Shown: positions 6,932 through 10,921 of the stretch, one piece after another | Numbering within the stretch: the stretch's first letter is position 1 | How the letters are laid out: every line of letters starts with the position of its first letter | NCBI GenBank assembly: GCA_021767305.1 | Contig: JAASTL010000009.1 | Span: 1-10,921, forward strand | DNA length: 10,921 nucleotides | Direction: 5' to 3' | Origin: Piscirickettsiaceae bacterium | Lineage (GTDB): Bacteria > Pseudomonadota > Gammaproteobacteria > Thiomicrospirales > Thiomicrospiraceae | Made by a program: the position numbers and the translations under genes | Notes under the pieces: generated by a model | The model's input: only the letters and a program-made list of their open reading frames with translations | Told to the model about the DNA's origin: nothing | Databases searched by the model: none

Positions 6932-7558
6932 TTAATCAGTAAAGACAGTTACTTCCTCAACTGATTTACGTTTAAGGTTATTATTGGGCTGGCAATTTGC
7001 ATCAATATTACCGATATATAAGGCGCCAATTAATTCTATTTCTTCGGCATTAATACCTAAGGCAGCAAAAGTTCGTTCATCATTAATAATCGGCCCAGTA
7101 CTCCATTGCACGCCTATTTGCTGTTGCCAAGCCATAAGTTGAAAATTTTGTATGGCACAAGAACAAGCCGCATAGTCCTCTTTAGAAGTTACTGGATTAG
7201 CGCTTTTTTGCTGCCCTACTAAAATCACCGTTGGTATCTTGGCAAACTTCTCTATGGCTAAATCATAGAAACATTGGTAACAATCATCTTCAGGGGTGTT
7301 TTTCTTAGTGGCGCGGTTATCTGCGTAGATATGCGCTAGTTTTGTTTTATACTGCTCGCCTAACACCCAAAAACGCCAAGGTTGGGTGAGCTTGTGGTTG
7401 GGCGCATAGAGTGCTGCATTCAGGCATTTTTCTAATTTATCCCTATCTACTGGATATTGGGTTTTATCCATAAACTGGTAACAAGTGCGACGAGAACGGA
7501 TTAGATCAAACACTTGATTAGTCTTTGCAACATCAATAGGCATGGTTTTATCTGTCAT
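6932..7558 (-). CDS. Nitroreductase family protein (YdjA-like FMN oxidoreductase)
   Basis: A 208-residue NAD(P)H-dependent flavin oxidoreductase of the nitroreductase fold, probably a cytoplasmic FMN homodimer. The N-terminal IRSRRTCYQF (20-29) matches the RRS-type phosphate-binding motif. ALYAPNHKLTQPWRFWVL (49-66) closely resembles the APDHKSMQPWHF segment of E. coli YdjA. The helix with ACSCAIQNFQLMAWQQQIGVQWSTGPI (131-157) and IGALYIG (177-183) are further family signatures. Seven cysteines, including CYQC at 93-96 and CSC at 132-134, are more than I would expect. Physiological substrate is unknown; nitroaromatic and quinone reduction is common in the family. The start ATG at 7556-7558 has only a weak ribosome site (AGTGA). 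It lies upstream of recQ on the same strand and divergent from oxyR, so control by OxyR is conceivable but not shown. Confidence 0.9.
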   Translation of the reverse strand: MTDKTMPIDVAKTNQVFDLIRSRRTCYQFMDKTQYPVDRDKLEKCLNAALYAPNHKLTQPWRFWVLGEQYKTKLAHIYADNRATKKNTPEDDCYQCFYDLAIEKFAKIPTVILVGQQKSANPVTSKEDYAACSCAIQNFQLMAWQQQIGVQWSTGPIINDERTFAALGINAEEIELIGALYIGNIDANCQPNNNLKRKSVEEVTVFTD

Positions 7559-7593
7559 AATTCACTAGGTTTCTTGGCAGTGTTAAACAAATT

Positions 7594-7625
7594 GAGAGCT
7601 TTGCACCCAAGGGCATAAAACTCTC
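7594..7625 (-). repeat. Right arm of the bracketing repeat; imperfect hairpin in the nitroreductase leader
   Basis: The first 26 bases (7594-7619) are the inverted copy of 4986-5012. This copy also folds on itself: GAGAGCTTTGCACCC (7594-7608), AA, GGGCATAAAACTCTC (7611-7625). On the minus-strand RNA, the sense of nitroreductase, 14 of 15 positions can pair if three G-U pairs are counted; on plus-strand RNA only 11 can. This suggests a structure that acts as minus-strand RNA in the 5' leader. Confidence 0.7.
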
Positions 7626-7658
7626 TATTAATAAGGCATTGGATAAGTTATGTATTTT

Positions 7659-7703
7659 TGTGGATAACTATAGCAGAATTTAAGTTCGCTATTTTTATCC
7701 ACA
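7659..7703. promoter_or_regulatory. Two perfect inverted DnaA boxes within a 16-bp-arm dyad
   Basis: TGTGGATAA (7659-7667) and TTATCCACA (7695-7703) are exact consensus DnaA boxes on opposite strands. They form the outer part of a larger dyad: TGTGGATAACTATAGC (7659-7674) pairs with 7688-7703 at 14 of 16 positions around a 13-base centre. Weaker boxes are ATTGGATAA (7638-7646, complement TTATCCAAT) and TTATCAACA (7795-7803), with an AT-rich tract between. Neighbouring genes are not typical of oriC, so a DnaA-regulated promoter or DnaA-binding cluster is more likely. An alternative is a different dyad-binding protein such as OxyR. Confidence 0.5.
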
Positions 7704-7886
7704 TTTCTCACACAGTTACTCACACCCTTTATAAGAAACTACATACACAGTTTAACCACACGATAACTATTTGATAAAATTTACGAATTCTTAATTATCA
7801 ACAAAAATTCGTTTACTAATAAAAAGAATAAAGAAGTATATATAGAATACATATACATTTAACTATCCAACTAAAGATATCAATCA

Positions 7887-8813
7887 ATGACCTTAAATGA
7901 ACTTAAATACATTGTTGCAGTTGCTAAAGAAAAACACTTTAGAAAAGCGTCAGAAACTTGTTTTGTAAGCCAACCTACTCTTAGTGTGGCTATTAAAAAA
8001 CTCGAAGAAGAATTAGGTGTTACCTTGTTTGAGCGACGTAAACAAGATGTATTGGTGACCCCTATTGGTAAACAAATTATTGCTATTGCTGAAGAGATAT
8101 TAGAAAGAAGCAATGATATCAAGCAGATTGCCAAAGAAGAGCAAGGTGATTATTCCAGTGAATTGAAGATTGGTGCGATTTACACCATTGCTCCTTATCT
8201 ATTACCTAAATTGATACCAGAATTTCAAAAACTCGCCCCCAATGTCCCTATTATCATTGAAGAGAATTACACCCATGTATTGGCAGAGAAACTTCATTCA
8301 GGGGAATTAGATGTAGTTATTTTGTCATTACCCTTTAGTGAACCTAATATTGAAACCTTACCTCTGTATGAAGAAGATTTTGTCGCAATTTTACCTAAAG
8401 AGCATAAATTTACTAAATCGGATAAACCGATTAAATTGCAGAAGATAGAAGATGAAACGGTATTACTTTTAGGGGCAGGTCACTGTTTTAGAGATCAGGT
8501 TATTGAATCCTTTCCTAATCTCATGCAAATGAGCCACCATAGTGATCGTCTGCAAAAGACTTTTGAAGGTAGTTCCTTAGAAACGATCCGTTATATGGTT
8601 TCATCTGGCGCTGGTTTATCTATTTTTCCGTCTACCTCCTTATCAGAAAGAGATAATGAACTGTTTGCTATTAAACCTCTGGCTAAACCGGTTCCAAAAA
8701 GAACGGTAGCGATTGCATGGCGTAAAACTTTTTCGCGTACTAAGGTATTAGAAATTTTTAAACAAGCTATCCAGCAGATTAATCTACCAACTCAATATAA
8801 ATTTGAAGAATAA
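7887..8813 (+). CDS. oxyR: OxyR-type LysR-family peroxide regulator lacking the resolving cysteine
   Basis: A 308-residue LysR-type regulator with an N-terminal winged helix (1-60: LNELKYIVAVAKEKHFRKAS, VSQPTLSVAIKKLEEELGVTLFER) and an effector domain. OxyR-specific signs are IAPYLLPKLIPEF (101-113), THVLAEKLHSGELDVVILSLP (129-149), GAGHCFRDQ (196-204) and SSLETIRYMVSSGAG (229-243). Thr129 and Cys200 align with E. coli Thr129 and peroxidatic Cys199. The residue nine positions later, Cys208 in E. coli, is Phe209 here, and no other cysteine lies in the effector domain (Cys25 is in the DNA-binding part). A disulfide switch like that of E. coli is therefore not possible within one chain. No clear Shine-Dalgarno precedes ATG 7887. 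mlaA follows after 5 bp, implying co-transcription. A related non-OxyR LysR protein is less likely. Confidence 0.88.
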   Translation: MTLNELKYIVAVAKEKHFRKASETCFVSQPTLSVAIKKLEEELGVTLFERRKQDVLVTPIGKQIIAIAEEILERSNDIKQIAKEEQGDYSSELKIGAIYTIAPYLLPKLIPEFQKLAPNVPIIIEENYTHVLAEKLHSGELDVVILSLPFSEPNIETLPLYEEDFVAILPKEHKFTKSDKPIKLQKIEDETVLLLGAGHCFRDQVIESFPNLMQMSHHSDRLQKTFEGSSLETIRYMVSSGAGLSIFPSTSLSERDNELFAIKPLAKPVPKRTVAIAWRKTFSRTKVLEIFKQAIQQINLPTQYKFEE

Positions 8814-8818
8814 AAATA

Positions 8819-9601
8819 ATGAATTCGTCATTACTCAATGTCATAAATTTTAGAAATTTTTTGCAATTTAAAGTGCTGTTCATCAGTCTCTTGTTTTCAT
8901 TTAACCTAGTTGCAGCAGAGTCTCAACCAAGACCAGCTTCTAGCGTTATGAACGCCGCAGATCCTTATGAGGCTTATAACCGTAAGATGTTCGCCTTTAA
9001 TATGGCATTTAACGATACCGTGGGTAAACCTATCGCAAATGCCTATAACAGCTCTGTGCCACAACCAGCTCGCACCGGTATCAGTAACTTTTTTGATAAT
9101 TTAGGTACGCCACTTTCAGCGATAAACTGTTTTTTACAAGGTAAGGTAGAAGATGGTTTTTCTGAGATTATGCGTTTTTCCCTCAACACGACTTTTGGAT
9201 TGTTAGGTTTGATTGATATTGCAGAACCAGCTGGACTAGAGGCTAAAAATGAGGATTTTGGGCAGACTTTATATCATTGGGGAATGTGGGATCAAAGTAG
9301 TTACATAGTACTTCCTTTTGTAGGCCCTTATACTACTCGATCTCTGTTTGGTGGTGCGGTTGATAATGTCTATGATCCAATCTATTCGCATCTTATTACT
9401 ACTGATAGAAGTGGCCGTGTCTGGATCTACATGGGCAATGGATTCATTGAATATACCAAGGTGGTTAACTTGATTGAAGATATTAAAAACCAGCCGGATC
9501 CTTATGTTTTTAGCCGCGAAAGCTACTTACAGTTTAGAACCAATGAAATTTATGACGGCAAGGCACCGCAACCAAGTCTAGATGATTTTAATTTTGAATA
9601 A
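8819..9601 (+). CDS. mlaA: MlaA/VacJ family phospholipid-retrieval protein without a lipobox
   Basis: MlaA sits at the outer membrane and removes mislocalised phospholipids from its outer leaflet for return by the Mla system. The 260-residue product matches the family in order: DPYEAYNRKMFAFN (48-61), VPQPARTGISNFFDNL (80-95), a conserved helix around NCFLQGKVEDGFSEIMRFSLNTTFG (103-127), EDFGQTLYHWG (145-155), YIVLPFVGPYTTR (162-174) and DPYVFSRESYLQ (227-238). Residues 18-33 form a hydrophobic signal segment ending LVAA|ES. The canonical protein is a lipoprotein, but there is no cysteine here; the only one is Cys104. It would thus be processed by signal peptidase I and not lipidated. Start ATG 8819 follows GAAGAA (8805-8810). 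Location right behind oxyR suggests induction with it. The other mla genes are not in view. Confidence 0.93.
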   Translation: MNSSLLNVINFRNFLQFKVLFISLLFSFNLVAAESQPRPASSVMNAADPYEAYNRKMFAFNMAFNDTVGKPIANAYNSSVPQPARTGISNFFDNLGTPLSAINCFLQGKVEDGFSEIMRFSLNTTFGLLGLIDIAEPAGLEAKNEDFGQTLYHWGMWDQSSYIVLPFVGPYTTRSLFGGAVDNVYDPIYSHLITTDRSGRVWIYMGNGFIEYTKVVNLIEDIKNQPDPYVFSRESYLQFRTNEIYDGKAPQPSLDDFNFE

Positions 9602-9618
9602 TCGGTAACCTAATCAAG

Positions 9619-10921
9619 TTGAATATTGAACATCAACAACTCAAACTGGTTTTAGAGAACAATTTTTCCAGTTCAGTCGGAAGCTATGGCGTAGCAACCT
9701 TAATTGCGCTCATTTTGTTCTATCTCACAGAAAATTTTACTATCTTTCTGTGGTTCGCTTTCATGTTGATTGTGACCTCCATGCGTGCCTGGGTGAATCA
9801 TAATATTTTGCAGCTGATGGCCAAAACAGGCTTTAAGAAAAGCTATATGCAAATTATTCTCATCATGATTGTGCTATCTGCTACTGGTTGGGCACTGTTG
9901 GTTGTTTTTTTTATTGAAGAGTCTCAACCAGCCGCCAATGCATTCATTCTCATCACTGTAACCGGCATTATGTTGACCAGTATGTCGACCCTGATTCACG
10001 TCAAAAAATTCTATTTCAGTTTTGCCATTATTTCGATTACTCCAGTTGTTATTGTTCTGGCGTTTATGGATGGCATTATCTACCGACTATTTCTATTACA
10101 AGTGGTTTTATTTTTGTTGTTTGTACTTAAAAACGGCGACATGTTTAATAAGAAATTAAGACATAATTTGGAACTATTAGAAAAAAATAAAAGTTTAATT
10201 GAAGACCTTAAACTGCAAAAACAACAGGCTGAGCAAGTCAGTGCGATGAAAAGCCAGTTCTTAGCCAATGTTTCTCATGAAATTCGTACTCCGCTAAACG
10301 GCATAGTTGGATTTTTACAGATGTTGAAAATCCGTGAAACCGATTCAACCAAAAAAGGTTATATCGATATCATTTCCCAATCGAGCGATGAATTGATGCA
10401 AATCATCAATGGCATTCTCGATTTCAGTAAGTTGGAAAATAAGCAGGTTGAACTGGAAGAAATAGAGTTTGATCCAAAACTCTTACTGCAGAGTTGTGTT
10501 GATCTGTTTAGTCAAAAAGCAGCTGAAAAATCGATTAATATCGAACTCACTGAAGTTAAACCCTTACCTAAAACCATCTTGAGCGACCCTTTAAAACTCA
10601 AGCAAGTGGTGAATAATTTGCTCTCTAATGCGGTTAAGTTTTCTTCTCATAATGGTTATATAAACCTCATTGCAGAGTATTTGGTCAAAGAAGAAAAACT
10701 ACAGATTTTTGTGGTTGATCAAGGTATTGGTATCAGTGAAGAAAATTTACAAAAAGTGTTTGATTCTTTCACCCAAGCAGATAACTCGATTACTCGAAAA
10801 TATGGCGGTACTGGCTTAGGGTTGGCGATTAGTATGCATCTTGTGGAGCTGATGGGTGGCGAATTAAAGGCAGAGTCGACTTTGGGTGTGGGTAGCAAAT
10901 TTAGTTTTAAGATTAAAGCAC
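9619..10921 (+). CDS. Six-TM membrane sensor histidine kinase (3' end beyond window)
   Basis: A sensor kinase, visible for 434 codons. The N-terminal region has six predicted membrane segments (about residues 21-37, 40-54, 77-99, 105-126, 132-150, 153-170) and no sizeable periplasmic domain, so it may sense membrane state or use a domain I do not recognise. A coiled coil (about 175-212) leads to the HisKA motif SQFLANVSHEIRTPLNG with phospho-acceptor His220. The ATPase domain shows the N box KQVVNNLLSNAVKFS, the G1 box VVDQGIGISEENLQKVFDSF and the G2 box GGTGLGLAIS. It ends near VGSKFSFKIKA; close relatives are often hybrids with receiver domains, so more may follow. No ATG precedes codon 47, although the frame looks coding earlier; TTG at 9619 is my chosen start, with a weak GGTAA upstream. 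It begins 17 bp after mlaA and is probably in its operon. Confidence 0.9.
   Translation, partial: MNIEHQQLKLVLENNFSSSVGSYGVATLIALILFYLTENFTIFLWFAFMLIVTSMRAWVNHNILQLMAKTGFKKSYMQIILIMIVLSATGWALLVVFFIEESQPAANAFILITVTGIMLTSMSTLIHVKKFYFSFAIISITPVVIVLAFMDGIIYRLFLLQVVLFLLFVLKNGDMFNKKLRHNLELLEKNKSLIEDLKLQKQQAEQVSAMKSQFLANVSHEIRTPLNGIVGFLQMLKIRETDSTKKGYIDIISQSSDELMQIINGILDFSKLENKQVELEEIEFDPKLLLQSCVDLFSQKAAEKSINIELTEVKPLPKTILSDPLKLKQVVNNLLSNAVKFSSHNGYINLIAEYLVKEEKLQIFVVDQGIGISEENLQKVFDSFTQADNSITRKYGGTGLGLAISMHLVELMGGELKAESTLGVGSKFSFKIKA

Larger units (their letters stand above)
7559..7886. promoter_or_regulatory. Divergent promoter region, nitroreductase-recQ / oxyR
   Basis: These 328 bases hold no gene. 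They contain the right arm of the bracketing repeat (7594-7619), a 45-nt dyad with two DnaA boxes (7659-7703) and, from about 7730, a very AT-rich tract leading to oxyR. A weak dyad GTATAT (7836-7841) with ATATAC (7851-7856) lies 30-51 bases before the oxyR start and may be a regulator or -10 region. I cannot assign a convincing -35/-10 pair to either gene. Confidence 0.6.

Noticed and set aside
7670..7692. Classical OxyR site (ATAG-N7-CTAT repeated)
   Set aside because: ATAG and CTAT are present in the dyad but 15 bases apart with no inner half-sites at the expected spacing.
7659..7880. Chromosomal origin (oriC) because of perfect DnaA boxes and AT-rich DNA
   Set aside because: Only two perfect boxes are present and no dnaA, dnaN, gidA or parAB genes are nearby; regulatory use is more likely.
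7880..8134. 84-codon minus-strand ORF
   Set aside because: It lies entirely antisense to the strongly supported DNA-binding domain of oxyR.
10080..10268. 62-codon minus-strand ORF
   Set aside because: It is antisense to the coiled coil and HisKA start of the kinase.

Overview
The window reads as an AT-rich, gene-dense stretch of a gammaproteobacterial chromosome. RecQ, OxyR, MlaA and the RND pump all resemble gammaproteobacterial homologues. The base composition and codon choice would suit a Thiotrichales/Piscirickettsiaceae-type marine bacterium, but that placement is a guess. There is no transposase, integrase, CRISPR array, tRNA or rRNA.

Layout: (1) 1-3870, minus strand: a two-gene efflux operon with a periplasmic adaptor followed 9 bp later by an AcrB-type RND pump, whose last ~100 residues lie beyond the left edge. 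(2) 3871-4123: promoter side of that operon, with a possible 29-codon gene on the plus strand (4018-4107) encoding a strikingly periodic amphipathic cationic peptide. (3) 4124-4561, minus: a stand-alone CZB-like (chemoreceptor zinc-binding) protein with two of its four expected zinc ligands replaced, preceded by a good Fur-like box. (4) 4562-5011: a gene-free, repeat-rich spacer with a hairpin, a possible dispersed element and a perfect 38-nt palindrome. (5) 5012-7558, minus: a YdjA-like nitroreductase followed by recQ. The pair is bracketed by an inverted ~26-bp repeat (4986-5012 and 7594-7619). (6) 7559-7886: divergent spacer with a 45-nt dyad holding two perfect DnaA boxes. (7) 7887-10921, plus: oxyR, mlaA and a membrane histidine kinase, spaced 5 and 17 bp and probably co-transcribed. 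The kinase runs off the right edge after its ATPase domain.

The common theme is envelope and redox stress: drug or solvent efflux, peroxide sensing, outer-membrane lipid asymmetry, a flavin reductase and DNA repair. The least conventional items are the small amphipathic ORF, the degenerate CZB protein, an OxyR without its resolving cysteine, a nine-G run inside the RecQ Walker A codons, and the inverted repeats and palindromes between genes. No complete new multi-gene system is evident.
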